From Pyralis farinalis (Eukaryota; Arthropoda; Insecta; Lepidoptera; Pyralidae), in assembly GCA_947507595.1 (NCBI GenBank), contig OX382257.1, positions 487,001 through 551,000 of the forward strand: a DNA stretch of 64,000 bases, written 5' to 3'. The translations under genes and the position numbers were made by a program. The notes under the pieces were generated by a model. That model had not been told where the DNA came from and made no database searches. It saw nothing but the letters and a program-made list of their open reading frames with translations. Each line of letters begins with the position of its first letter. Within the stretch, counting starts at the first letter, position 1. This document shows positions 52,591 through 62,783 of the stretch, piece after piece.

Positions 52591-53001
52591 TGATTGTTTG
52601 CCTTGATCACTGAGGCATTCACATTGGCAGTCGATAGATTTGTCAAGATTTTGATTTGCTTAGTTTTAACCAATCAAAAGTGATCACAATTAATTATTAT
52701 CATTAGGTCGTGTTTGAATGGAGTGTCCTCTCTGCAAGTCATCCGTAGTGTCGGCGTAGTGTCGGCAACTGGCAAACTACTCAACTAAATCAATGCGGGA
52801 CGGGATGACCGCATCTGAATCGACGCAGTGGCTGCGTTGTGGACGAGTTGTTACTCTATAACTTGGCCGATTTGTTTGTGAACATTTAGTACAAACCTAC
52901 CTTCTATACATATAAATAAAATTGAAGTGTCTGTCTGTGATTTCAAAACAAAGCCTTTATCTTAAGCTCATATTATTATTTTCACGTTACCAAAGCCTAA
53001 A

Positions 53002-53608
53002 GCACCGCAGATGTGGAAAGGCGAGTGAGTGCTGGGAATAGTGTGAATGGAGCGTTGGGAAAACTTCTTGGCAGTAAAAACCTGAGCCAGAAGGCGCAGC
53101 TGGCTATACACAATGCAGTGCTGGTCCCAACGCTTACTTATGGAAGCGAGAGCTGGGTATGGCAGAGAGAGCATGAAAGTAGGATAAACGCGGTTGAAAT
53201 GCGAGCGTTGCGCAAAATCTGTGGTGTAACGTTTGCAGACCGTATCCGCAATGATGAGGTTCGAAGCAGAGTTGGTCTGAAAGAGAGCGTCGGTGTTAAA
53301 ATAAGAAGAGGCATGCTCCGTTGGTTCGGACATGTAGAAAGAATGCAGGATGAAAGAATGACGAAGCAGATATACAATGCAAAAGTGGAAGGATGTAGGA
53401 GCCGAGGAAGGCCAAGACTTACCTATCATGATCAGATTGGTCGTGTTCTATCAGAAGGTGATGTCAGGAGCCCTAGAAACCGGCGAGCGTGCATGAAAAG
53501 AGCAATGAATGTGAAAGAAGCGAGTGAGGTATGTAAGGATCGAGTCGCGTGGCGCTCGGTTCTCTCTGCCTACCCCGTAAGGGATTTGGCGTGAAGTTAT
53601 AGAGAGAG
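53002..53608 (+). mobile_element. Short (0.6-kb) RTE insertion with 13-bp target duplication
   Basis: Perfect 13-base duplications ACCAAAGCCTAAA at 52989-53001 and 53609-53621. It starts at 'gcaccgcagatgtgg', within two bases of the start of the copy at 36749, and ends at the family 3' end. Confidence 0.9.
53013..53594 (+). CDS. RTE C-terminal region, intact 193-codon frame
   Basis: The frame covers the region after the reverse transcriptase: 'ERRVSAGNSVNGALGKLLGS', 'LTYGSESWVWQREHESRINA', 'LRWFGHVERMQDERMTKQIY', 'CRSRGRPRLTYHDQIGRVLS' and 'WRSVLSAYPVRDLA'. There is no stop or frameshift, in contrast to other truncated copies. It has no catalytic motif, so it cannot reverse transcribe. The Met start is an internal codon of the original protein. 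Confidence 0.8.
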   Translation: MERRVSAGNSVNGALGKLLGSKNLSQKAQLAIHNAVLVPTLTYGSESWVWQREHESRINAVEMRALRKICGVTFADRIRNDEVRSRVGLKESVGVKIRRGMLRWFGHVERMQDERMTKQIYNAKVEGCRSRGRPRLTYHDQIGRVLSEGDVRSPRNRRACMKRAMNVKEASEVCKDRVAWRSVLSAYPVRDLA

Positions 53609-54199
53609 ACCAAAGCCTAAATACGCATTTTTAACTTTTTTGTCTGTCTGTCTGTCTGTTTGTTTATCCGGGCTAATCTTCGAAATGGCTGAACCGATTT
53701 TAACGGGACTTTCACTGGTAGGTAGAGGACTGTTCAGAGCAGAATATAGGGTACTTTTTATCCCGTAAATATTTAGAGTTCCTGCGTAAAAAATGAAAAA
53801 CTGTTAAAATTAGGGAGAAATATCTTCCCTTTCGGGGGACTGCAATTTTATTTTTATTGTTTTCATAGAATACGTATTTTTTGTAACATAAAATAACTAC
53901 GTATTTTTTATATAATTATATAAATAAAATACATATACGTTGCCTCCTGTAAAGGCCCATAGATGGCGCTGTACGAAAATTGAATTTATAGTTGCATCTA
54001 CAACCCTGAACTTTGTTTTTTTAAACAGAAACAATTTCATGTCTATAGAGAAATAAAGTCTACTAGAAGTCCAAATCTCAAGCGTGCGAAGCCGCGGGCT
54101 TCTGCTAGTATACAATAACACAAGTAGACTTCTAATGATGGTGGTTTCGTGGGCGAGCGACTATAGCACTGAGTGAAGCTGTTAAGAAAAGAAGTGAAA

Positions 54200-54700
54200 A
54201 GAAGAAAAAATGAAATGGATATGGTGGGATGGTTTGGACATTTGGAAAGTATGAATGACAGAAGAGTTACGAAAGAATGTATGGAGTGAGTGAGTGGAGA
54301 TACCAGATCTCAGCCTCAGATTCATATATTATGTAAATTAAATACGTAATATACTGAAAAAGGTCAATAATCAAAAAACAACGCTCGTGGGTTCGATTCC
54401 CACACAAGGCAAACATTTGTGTGCATGAACATGTCTGTTTGTCTTGGTCTGGGTATTTTCTATGTACAATAAGTATGTATTTACAAAAAAAAATGTATTT
54501 ACGTATCTTTATCAGTTGTCTAGTACCCATAACACAAGCTTCGCTTACTTTGGGCTAGATGGCGCTGTGTAATTTGTCCGACAATATTTATTAAATAAAA
54601 AAAAAGATTGATGAGCGTGAAAGTAGCGAAAGAGGTATGTTTGGATCGAGACACTTGGCATTCCATAGGTATATCCCAATGGAGATAGGCGTGATGATAT
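54200..54700 (+). pseudogene. RTE-related LINE C-terminal fragment (third type), split by a SINE
   Basis: 54205-54295 codes 'MVGWFGHLESMNDRRVTKEC' and 54606-54700 continues 'gatgagcgtgaaagtagcga' to 'gataggcgtgatgatatgta', parallel to 43870-44170. A SINE lies between them. Confidence 0.65.
54375..54606 (+). mobile_element. tRNA-headed SINE with a variant tail
   Basis: Perfect B box GGGTTCGATTCCCAC (54389-54403), then 'aaggcaaacatttgtgtgca' as in family 1. The body is different: 'tgggtattttctatgtacaa', 'cataacacaagcttcgctta' and 'ggctagatggcgctgtgtaa', ending in an A run. It shares the head but not the tail of family 1. Confidence 0.75.
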
Positions 54701-54799
54701 GTATATATGAAACTGTTAAATGATAAGGTGAAGTAACAGTTTCTCTATTAGCAAGTTACAATTTTTTTTAATTTAATGGTATGTAGTATATATGTATGA

Positions 54800-56478
54800 A
54801 TGTATATCTTCACGCCAGGTCCCTTACGGGGTAAGCAGAGAGAACCAAGCGCCATAAGACGCGGGCCTTAGACACTTCACTACACAAAATTTCATTGCTT
54901 TTTCATGCACGCTCGCCGATTCCTGGGGCTCCAAATATCACCTTCTGATAAAAAACAACCAATTTGGTTATGGTAGACTAGTTTTAATCTTCCTCGGCTC
55001 CTACATTCTTCCTCTTTCGAATTGTATGTTTATATGTTTCGTCATTCTTTCATCCCACATTCTTTCTACATGTCCGAACCAACGGAGCATATCTTTTCTT
55101 ATCTTCCCACCGATGCTCTCTTTCAGACCACTGCCACAAATTTATAAATTCTCTCATGCCGATCGCATTTATTCTAAGTTCATGCTCTGTCTGCCATACC
55201 CAGCTCTCACTTCCATAAATTAGCGTTGGGATTAGCACTGCGTTGTGTACAGCGAGCTGCACACAGTGCGGTGATCTGGCTTAGATTTCGGCTGCCTAGA
55301 AGTTTGCCAAACGTTCCGTTCACGCTATTCTCTGCACTTACTCGTCTCTCCACATCAGCCGTGTACTTTCCGTCGCTAATAAAAGAGCTTCCAAGATATG
55401 CAATCTCATCCACTTGCTCCAACACTACATCATCAGCCGTAATCCTAGTGTTCGTTCTGGTTGTCTCTCTTTCAAATACCATTATCTTGGTTTTCTTCGC
55501 ATTCAATTGTAAGCCTTTCTTCATTCAATCATCTTTCATTATTGTAACTAGTGCTTGCAGTTCGGATGGTGATTCTGCTATTTATACCGCATCGTCTGCA
55601 TAAAGCAGCCAGTTGACCACTGAGCCACATATTCGCATTTCCACATTCATATTTCTTATTCTCTGAAGACAACTGTCCTGTGTCAACTGTCACGCATCTC
55701 TGTCTGACACCAATGGTGATATCAAACGAGGGCGACAATCTGCCACGCACCCGCACATGTGCTGTATAATCCTAATAAGTGGATTGCAAAGCACGGAGCA
55801 GGTTACTGCCAATCCCATATCTGGGTAAAATGTTCCAGAGATTCTTTCACACGACCCTATCAAATGCTTTCTCAAGGTCAACAAAATCGCAGAAAACCTT
55901 CTGGTCCATAGCATGCTTCTCTACGATGTTGCGGAGTGAAAAAACCTTGATCCGTACATCCTCTGCCGCTTCGAAATCCACCCCGTGCTTCCCAAAGCAT
56001 TCCATCGGCTTTCACCCTCATACTCCGTATTTTGTTTTTCCTTGTAGTACAATAAAGATTATACAAAGAAACAAACTCCTTTCAATGATTTTTCCATAGA
56101 CTTTAGCTACTAAGTTGATCAAACTAATGGCCTTATAGTTAACGCAGTCCATACGTAAACCCTTGCCTTCATACAAGGGCACGATGACTGCGCGTCTCCA
56201 ATCGGTCGGGACCCTTCCGGTTCTCCAGTATAATTTTCTCAAAAACTAGAAGGTGTCCTGACGTAGGTGCCCCCTACTTTGATTAACTCAGCTGGAACCA
56301 TATCGATTCCCACTGACTTCGCATTTTTCAAACTTCGCATTGACCATTCTTTCTTATCCATGTCTTCATGGTACGCTGGCATTGCCAAATCAGTCACAGA
56401 CTCATTCATAGTGCCAGCGTCCTGGACATAATCATACATTTCTCTAAAATATTCACTCTAACACTTCCTGACTGTTAA
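54800..56478 (-). pseudogene. RTE element, 1.7-kb copy with decayed reverse transcriptase
   Basis: The second-longest copy of the 7402-type RTE. Minus-strand pieces: 'KEWSMRSLKNAKSVGIDMVP' (56361 down), 'TGRVPTDWRRAVIVPLYEGK' (56226 down), 'MLWEARGGFRSGRGCTDQGF' (56001 down), 'FDITIGVRQRC' (55730 down), 'GLQLNAKKTKIMVFERETTR' (55518 down) and 'LTYGSESWVWQ'-like 'LIYGSESWVWQTEHE' (55223 down). The YADD region near 55600 is altered. Many frameshifts. The endonuclease is missing. It keeps the 45-base linker that the 7402 copy has lost. Confidence 0.88.
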
Positions 56479-56712
56479 GACATATATAGAATGGACATGG
56501 CGGACAGAAGAAATACCTTCTATATAAGTAATTTAATTCCAAATTATAAAGTTTTTTTTTTGTAAATTTATTTGTTGGTTGACGAAATAAGTAAACAGTA
56601 AGGAAAAAATAATTCATTCCAAGAATATAGCTTAAAATTTGATGTGTTAGATTTATCAAGATGACTTAACATAATAGTGACTTAGGTAAAATTAGACAGA
56701 ACAATATCATTT

Positions 56713-56916
56713 ATGTTATCGCCTTTTCAAATGTTATTGTTCATTTTGATTTCCGCCGCAGTAATCTCTCAGGCTGCCGTCTCCTGGCGGCTGGCGGGAG
56801 GTGATCGGGGACACGGTTACAATAAGAAGGAGCGGTTCACGGAAGCGCGGCACCTGCGGCTTCGAGAGCTGTCCATCAGCCGCGAAGCAATGGATACGTC
56901 TGAAAATATAACCTAA
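56713..56916 (+). CDS. Candidate exon or small secreted-like frame
   Basis: 68 codons. Residues 1-22 form a hydrophobic signal-peptide-like stretch ('MLSPFQMLLFILISAAVI'), followed by a charged, GC-rich part ('GDRGHGYNKKERFTEARHLR'). Third codon positions from 56740 to 56900 are strikingly GC-rich compared with the AT-rich flanks, as in conserved exons. Possible splice acceptors (ccgccgcag, tctctcag) lie near 56760-56771, so the real exon could begin there, and then the signal-like part would be intronic. A repeat begins at 56938. I do not recognise the protein. Confidence 0.3.
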   Translation: MLSPFQMLLFILISAAVISQAAVSWRLAGGDRGHGYNKKERFTEARHLRLRELSISREAMDTSENIT

Positions 56917-56937
56917 TACTCGGTATTTTTTTTTACG

Positions 56938-57232
56938 GGACAGGCCCACCACTGTGTTACTTGTGTAGCCAGAATTAACAGCGGTGACCACCAGAAGGCA
57001 ATGAACAGTGAAGTTCGTCGTTGTTCCTACAGCTGCCTTGGAACTCACAACGAATTTAATCAGAAGAAATTTGTAGAAGTAGGAAGTTTTGGAATTGACT
57101 TTCCCTCTTGGCAAAGTGAGAGACAGCAATATGGCAAATAAGGCATTAAAGAACCTCAAAGAGATGGCTAGTCGAGTGAAGCTCAACTGCCATGCACTAC
57201 GGTTTATCAGATATCTAACACTATTGGCACCT
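56938..57232 (+). repeat. Coding-like dispersed repeat, copy 2
   Basis: Matches 48150-48424 (other strand). The shared frame reads 'HHCVTCVARINSGD', an insertion of about 24 bases relative to copy 1, 'SYSCLGTHNEFNQKKF' and 'VGSFGIDFPSWQSERQ', then a stop. Family unknown. Confidence 0.5.
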
Positions 57233-57617
57233 AAATGGTGAGTTGTTACCTAACACATCGATTCCAATAATATAGATTGCAGAACCGCCTAAACGCCCGG
57301 TAATTCTCCCTTGTTGCCACCAAATCAGAATAGATGTGACATGCAAGGAATTTAACATACCGTCCCGCTCCGGACGCCAGAGATCGCACTCCCAGCGAAC
57401 ATGATGTGCTGTTTGCTCTAATTCATGACTTGTCGTAGAACACTCACATAAAGGCGATGATACAAGTCTAAACGAGAAGAGCTTAGCCCTAAAGTTTCCA
57501 AGCCCAGGTAAAAATTACGCAACGGGATGATGGACTTGTCCACCACTCTTTATTAAATCTGTCTCGCACTGATTACACGGTATATAGAGTATACACAAGT
57601 GTAAGAGACGAAGGTAT

Positions 57618-57865
57618 CAAAGTAGCTTTACTGAGGAAGTATCAACTACAAGGAACACCTCACAGAAACCGCAAGCAAATGTAAACTACAGAGGGTGTTC
57701 TGTTCCTGCGAGTGAGTTTACCAGTAAACAGTAACCAGAACTGAGGAGTTTTTGTGTTAGCGACGGACTTGGCGACGAGTCAGCGACACTTATTGCAGGC
57801 GTCCATTACTGTAACTACTTTACATCAGGTGGGCCCTGTGCTTTTATATGACTCGATTATATATG
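57618..57865 (+). mobile_element. tRNA-headed SINE (family 1), decayed body
   Basis: 'ctgaggaagtatcaactaca', 'gaggagtttttgtgttagcg' and 'actttacatcaggtgggccc' in family order. Confidence 0.65.
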
Positions 57866-58254
57866 TGAACGGTGTTTTAAAAAAACTATGAGACATTAAT
57901 TACTTTGACAAAACTATTTTTTGACAAAAAAAAATCTACGATCTGTAGAGGAGCACGCATGGTATCAGTTCCCACGTTGTCTCCTCCACTCTTCACTCTA
58001 CCGTAGAGTTCCGCACGTGCCAATAAAAACACAAGGTGCATCACGCGCGTGTCTGTTGTCCGTCCGTCTGTCACAATTTGTTCGGGATCTAAAGGTATTA
58101 AGTTGAAATGTAGTAAACATTCGAATATCTGTGATCCAAATATGGACGTGTAACGAAATTAAATTATTTTTTAATTATGAGTTCAATTAGGGAATTAAAA
58201 AGATAAATTTTGTGAACCGTTCCGTTCGACATGTTATATTTTTAAATAGTACAA

Positions 58255-58555
58255 TCATACGCCCCATCTGACGTGAAGTAGTCCATGAATACTTGCAATA
58301 CATTAAGAATCACTCGCGCGTTGCCACCTCTGCTGCTACTCTTTATAGAAGCTTACTGGTAAACAATAAAACAATAACTCTCCAAACAGTTGTTTTTTGG
58401 CTGCGTTTTCTGTACGGTGGAGGTGCTTTTCTATACGGGATGATTTAATGCACCCTATCTCTCTAAAAAACCGAGCCCAAGACAAACAGACATGTTCCTA
58501 TATTTGCCTTGTGTGGAAATTGAACAAAAGCAACAGCGGTGCTAACCACTCTGGC
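58255..58555 (-). mobile_element. tRNA-headed SINE (family 1), decayed
   Basis: The plus strand shows 'tcactcgcgcgttgccacct', 'ctccaaacagttgttttttg' and 'gacaaacagacatgttccta'. The head is degraded around 'tgtgtggaaattgaac'. Confidence 0.65.
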
Positions 58556-58589
58556 ATCAAAATGATTAATCGTACGGAACCTCTCGACG

Positions 58590-58735
58590 CCAGTACAACT
58601 CACAATTAGTTTATTTTTTAAGAACCCCACGCCGCAGTCTCCAGTGAAAACCTTGACGGGCACGTCAGTCCACAACTTAACAGTTCGCCGAAGAAAATCC
58701 CTCCGGAACCTCGCGGTGCGATGAATTTCAGTTTC
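58590..58735 (-). mobile_element. CR1/Daphne-like LINE C-terminal fragment
   Basis: The minus strand codes 'LRRTVKLWTDVPVKVFTGDC' and 'GVGFLKNK', a diverged form of 'LWNELPAEVFPRDYSMGFFKK'. Confidence 0.6.
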
Positions 58736-58794
58736 GTTTCGTAAAACAAAAAAATGTTTACTATTCTTCGGCGCTCGTTAGCCGTGATTAAATT

Positions 58795-58960
58795 TCAGAG
58801 GCAGTGACGGGAGGGACGCGGCGTGTGACAAATGAAAGCGGCAAAACACGACGCAGAGCTGTGAAGCGAGCGGGCGCGGTGAACGGGCGGTGTGTGTTTG
58901 TTTTGTTTCCCGTTCTCCCGGCCTGCTGACTGAACCCGCTGCGGTTCCTGCAGAATGCCG
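58795..58960. other. GC-rich patch, unrecognised
   Basis: A CpG-rich block in AT-rich surroundings, not repeated in the window and without a convincing frame. Confidence 0.3.
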
Positions 58961-59094
58961 TGCATGTTATGTATATTTTTCAAATACAGGATATCTAACG
59001 ACTATTGAAAATTGTACTCAAATGGAAAAACTGAAACCTTGATGTCTTCGTTGTCCATCTGTCGAGAGTCTTTTTCACAGGAATGCGTGGAGGT

Positions 59095-59180
59095 ATGAAG
59101 TAGCATTTCATAGCATGTTATTCTAACGAGTAACATCTACAGCGCCCGAGGATGCCTCGTGGAGAGGCGAAACATTTATG
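59095..59180 (+). ncRNA. Hammerhead-ribozyme-like core (decayed copy 2)
   Basis: 'agcatgttattctaacgag' and 'taacatctacagcg' lead into CCGAGGA (59146-59152), a perfect 5-bp stem II GCCTC/GAGGC (59154-59158 with 59164-59168, loop GTGGA), then GAAA (59169-59172). The palindromic helix III has decayed to CATTTATG. Only the second core base differs from CUGANGA (U to C), a different change from copy 1, so both copies point to an ancestor with CTGAGGA. Confidence 0.5.
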
Positions 59181-59338
59181 TATTCTCGATTTGATTTGAT
59201 TTCGTCATGACCACAAAATATCCTCGACTTTTTATTGACACTGAGTATATGGTTTATTATTATTATTTCATTTAAAATTACTTTATAATTTGCCTCGATT
59301 GTAACACTCCACATTCGACGATGTGCCTATTCAATATA

Positions 59339-60653
59339 CTTAGTCTGGCCATAATAACTGTTACAATTAAAAATAAACAAAATATTACATTTGAATTTGG
59401 AATCTGTCATTTTTATATGATTGTTCATTGAGCTTTCTCATTTTGGCGCCAATGCATTGTACAATATTTAACGATATTAAAATGGAGTGGGGTGATAAAG
59501 AGAACCAAATCGCTGTGATTGCATTACACAAAGTAGGTATGGAGGCAAATGCAATCTTTAAAACACTCCATACGCTTGGTATTAGTAAAATATTTCTTTA
59601 CCGGGCTATTAATATGTACAATGAGACCTCCTCTGTTTGTGACGGAAAAAGATCTGGCCGTCCACGTAGTATTCGTACGAAAAAGGTGGTCAAAACAGTA
59701 AGGGAAAGAATTCGAAGAAATCCTGTCCGAAAGCAAATGATTTTATCTCGGGAGACGAAGATAGCATCTAGAACAATGTCACGTATTTTAAAAGATGACT
59801 TAGGACTTGCAGCCTTTAAGAGACGTACTGGTCATTTCTTAACTGATAATTTATAAAATAATAGGGTGGTAAAATCGAAACAACTACTGAAGCGGTACGC
59901 AAAAGCAGGTCACAGAAAATTTTTGTTTACGGATGAGAAAATTTTTACAATTGCGCAACATTTTAACAAACAAAATGACCGTATTTATGCTCAAAGCTCT
60001 AAGAAAGTTTCCCAATTAGTCGACAGAGTACCACGTGGGCACTATCCGACTTCAGTGATGGTTTGGTGGGGTATTAGCTATGAAGGAGTGACTGAGCCAT
60101 ACTTTTGTGAAAAAGGTATCAAAACATCGGCACAAGTGTATCAACACACCATTCTTGAGAAGGTAGGGGCTTCACTACTTCACTTAACAACACCATGTTC
60201 AATAACCAATAATGGTCCTTCCAGCAAGACTCGGCGCCGGGTCATAAAGCTCGGTCTACGCAGTCTTGGTTGGAAACGAACGTTTCGGACTTCATCTGAG
60301 CTGAAGACTGGCCGACGTTTAGTCCCGATCTTAATCCGCTGGATTATGATTTATGGTCAGTTTTAGAGATTACGGCTTATTCTAAACGCCATAGTAATTT
60401 GGAGTCCCTAAAACAATCCGTACGATTGGCAGTGAAGAATGTTCCCATGGAAAGAGTGCGTGCTTCTATTTATAACTGGCCTCAACGTTTAAAGGACTGT
60501 ATGTCAGCCAATGGAGACCGCTTCGAATAAGCTTTTTATATTTTAAATTGTTTTATATTTATGTATTAAACTAACACACTGTTAAAGTAATAAATGCTAT
60601 TTGCAATAGAAAATTTGTTTTTTCTTTGTTTCAGTATTAATGGCAAGACTGGG
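59339..60653 (+). mobile_element. maT-type DNA transposon with both terminal repeats (1315 bp)
   Basis: Left end CTTAGTCTGGCCATAATAAC and right end the complement of CCCAGTCTTGCCATTAATAC, about 28 bases of imperfect inverted repeat. TA flanks both sides (59337-59338 and 60654-60655). The length fits maT elements of the Tc1/mariner superfamily. The transposase inside is broken. Confidence 0.9.
59482..60530 (+). pseudogene. maT transposase, DD37D type, inactive
   Basis: Begins 'MEWGDKENQIAVIALHKVGM' and has a helix-turn-helix region and 'CDGKRSGRPRSIRTKK' (GRPR motif), then 'SRTMSRILKDDLGLAAFKRR'. The first catalytic Asp is in 'FLFTDEKIF', followed by 'SVMVWWGISYEGVTEPYF'. After a frameshift near 60165 come 'SFQQDSAPGHKARSTQSW' (second Asp) and 'FSPDLNPLDYDLWSVLE'. 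The Asp of PLD lies 37 residues after the second, which makes this DD37D. In-frame stops at 59854 (TAA), near 60217 and 60291 (TGA) also break it. It ends 'MSANGDRFE'. Confidence 0.9.
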
Positions 60654-60859
60654 TATTATCGTAATTATGTATTATCTACTACAGTGGGCACATTACGACC
60701 TTGATGATTTATTTAATTCACGTATTCATTAACCTCCTATTTTTTCACGGTTCGTTTGCGGCTGTAGCAGAATAATCAGCGTTTTGTTCAACAGGACAAA
60801 ACAAGTAGCCGAGTTACAGCCATTTTGTGTTACTGCGGCACACATATGATTTTTCCTCC

Positions 60860-60970
60860 TCTACAGTGAACATGTTTCTTTATATTACTTACATTTATAA
60901 GCATAATTGTAACAAATTGTTATGTGTGTGCTGGAGATACAAATAAAGAATCTATCTATCTATCTATCTA
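60860..60970 (+). mobile_element. LINE 3' untranslated end with (TCTA)n tail
   Basis: 'gtgtgtgctggagatacaaa' with AATAAA near 60938, then (TCTA)n at 60948-60969. Its plan resembles 5085-5342. Confidence 0.45.
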
Positions 60971-61229
60971 AACACGTGTCGCGGCGACGACCGGAGCAGC
61001 CACGGCAGCAACGATGGCGGGTGCGTGCGGTTCACATTTCAGATGGTGAACACTCGCAGAGACCATCGGAGCAGCACGGCAGCGGCGGCATGCATCTACT
61101 AACGGCAGTGGGTGGGTGCCGGCCGGCAGTAGTTCGCACGAACTAATCGAGAGCGGAAGCACACAAAGTAGTTTAGATCAATTTGCCTCTAAATTTGACT
61201 TTCGCAAAGTAACGCCTGAATCTATTAAC
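60966..61229 (+). repeat. Right part of hammerhead-associated repeat, with inverted terminal sequence
   Basis: Starts with the hammerhead 3' half (AAACACGTGTCG at 60969-60980), then the GC-rich body ('gcggcgacgaccggagcagc', 'ggcatgcatctactaacggc', 'gttcgcacgaactaatcgag'), and ends at 61191-61229 with the reverse complement of 3147-3185. The hammerhead 5' half is found at 59095-59180, so the maT element and LINE tail may have split one copy. Confidence 0.6.
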
Positions 61230-61291
61230 TGTTGAAATTAATATTAAATAATATCTACAATACCTTGGATCGGTGAAAATTCAAACTTTTA

Positions 61292-61519
61292 AGTCAACGC
61301 AATCAAAATGTACGGTCGTTTATGCCCCATTTATGTCGCATATTTTGGTACTCGTAAGGAAGTCGAAGCCTATAGGGCACTGCACGGACTGCACTTTTCG
61401 TGAACCAAAAGGATTTCAGACTGTAACTGACATTGAACTTGAAAATCTAGGCTTCAATATTTTTTTCAACACACTTGCTCATAAAGTGGCTCTAATTTCT
61501 CTGCAATTAGGCACATAAT
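61292..61519 (+). CDS. Unrecognised open frame with Cys pair
   Basis: About 75 codons with 'IGHCTDCTFREPKGFQTVTD' and 'ELENLGFNIFFNTLAHKVAL'. The composition looks like real protein sequence rather than chance, but I cannot name a family. It may be an exon or part of a transposon protein. A further frame at 61798-62031, rich in Asn and Thr, follows without a motif. Confidence 0.25.
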
Positions 61520-62074
61520 GGCACCTGTAATCAAACTGTGACTTTTTCATTCATTCATTCACAAGTGAGTTATAGATTTTTTATTTTATTTTATTGGTTG
61601 AGATGCTTTGTTCTAAAAAAAGTTTAGATACAAAAAGATCGTGTTCAATAGTACAAATAAATTAATGTGTCTATTGCTTGCTCATTTCATGCAAATTCGT
61701 ATTTAAATAGATAATTTGAACTTGTACGTGTTTAATAAATAATACTTTCACTCAAATATAACTTTTGTTTTTTCTGTAATAAAAAAAAAAACCCCTTTTG
61801 CACGTGGCTAAAACGCTATCCATGGAAAGCCACCTTACTTGGATTTCACCTACCTACACGAATAATGAACCATCTCAAATAACAATAAATCATGAAAGTA
61901 TTTCAGTAAATAATCTATGTGATGAGACCGCTATCCCATCAAAAACAGTTAATTATAATTTTACTAACTGCACATTTACTAATTGTTTCTCTAAACAAAC
62001 TTTTTATCTACTATATACAATGATTTGTTAGTACCTATTATTTTCTTCGCAAGTGTATTGAAAAACGTCGTATG

Positions 62075-62185
62075 ATACACGTGTGTATTGATGATTACCG
62101 CTGAGGCTCTCTTAAGACCCTCACCTAACGGCTCGGGTCTCAATGGCGCCTCAGCGGTAATCACCAACATTACACACTTGTACAT
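62075..62185. repeat. Fold-back element, about 110 bp
   Basis: Perfect arms GATTACCGCTGAGGC (62093-62107) and GCCTCAGCGGTAATC (62148-62162), an inner pair AGACCC (62115-62120) with GGGTCT (62135-62140), and imperfect pairing extending outward to about 62075 and 62185. It may be a small MITE-type element or an RNA hairpin. It is a single copy in this window. Confidence 0.75.
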
Positions 62186-62189
62186 AATG

Positions 62190-62780
62190 TAATATATACA
62201 TATTAACTATGCCGACAAAGTGGTAGAATCAATTTAAAAAAAATTGCTGGTACCTCCCCAACACATAAAGTGGGGATGAATTTTCTTATTAGCGCCCGCC
62301 CCATGGTGTGGGGTGTCGTTAGATAGGTGTTCACTCACACAATCAAAGTAGTAGTCCATATAGTGAATTTAAAAGGAAAACTATCACGGCTGAACAGGCT
62401 TTAGGTACAGGCTAACGAGTAATAGTTGACAAACTTATAAAATGTAGTTTCTAATTTGAACAGCCAAGTAGTGGAACTCCCTCTGTGACACACAGGCAAT
62501 TTCATACTATTTTATAGTTCATCTGAATTTCATACATAATTTTAGTTCTGTTCATAAATCACATCGCCATATAGAAGTCAACCGAGTGTGGACTTAATAA
62601 TTAATATTTCTATGCGATGAATGCGTTCAGGATTTCGAGTAGTCGTAGATTTTATTCCACTTTATATATACCTTTGGACATTTAATTACATTATTTAAAT
62701 AGGTATGGTTATAAGAAGCAAAGTTTGGTTTTAAGTGTTAAAAAAAACCAATAGGCTCGATTTTCTATTATTTTAGGCAA
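62190..62780. other. AT-rich spacer
   Basis: No gene recognised. C-rich and G-rich short inverted segments lie near 62256-62320. Confidence 0.35.
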
Positions 62781-62783
62781 CTA

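Larger units (their letters stand above)
52903..54108 (+). mobile_element. Helitron-like non-autonomous element carrying an RTE insertion
   Basis: Starts TCTATACATATAAATAAAAT and ends with a perfect hairpin GAAGCC-GCG-GGCTTC (54088-54102), then TG and CTAG (54105-54108) followed by T. A hairpin plus CTRR end and insertion at AT fit Helitrons. Between the ends are 'aatggctgaaccgattttaa' and a TGTC tandem run (53640-53658). Without the RTE insertion it is about 0.59 kb and has no Rep/helicase coding. Confidence 0.65.

Noticed and set aside
52968..53429. Minus-strand 153-codon open frame
   Set aside because: Antisense to the intact RTE C-terminal frame at 53013-53594.
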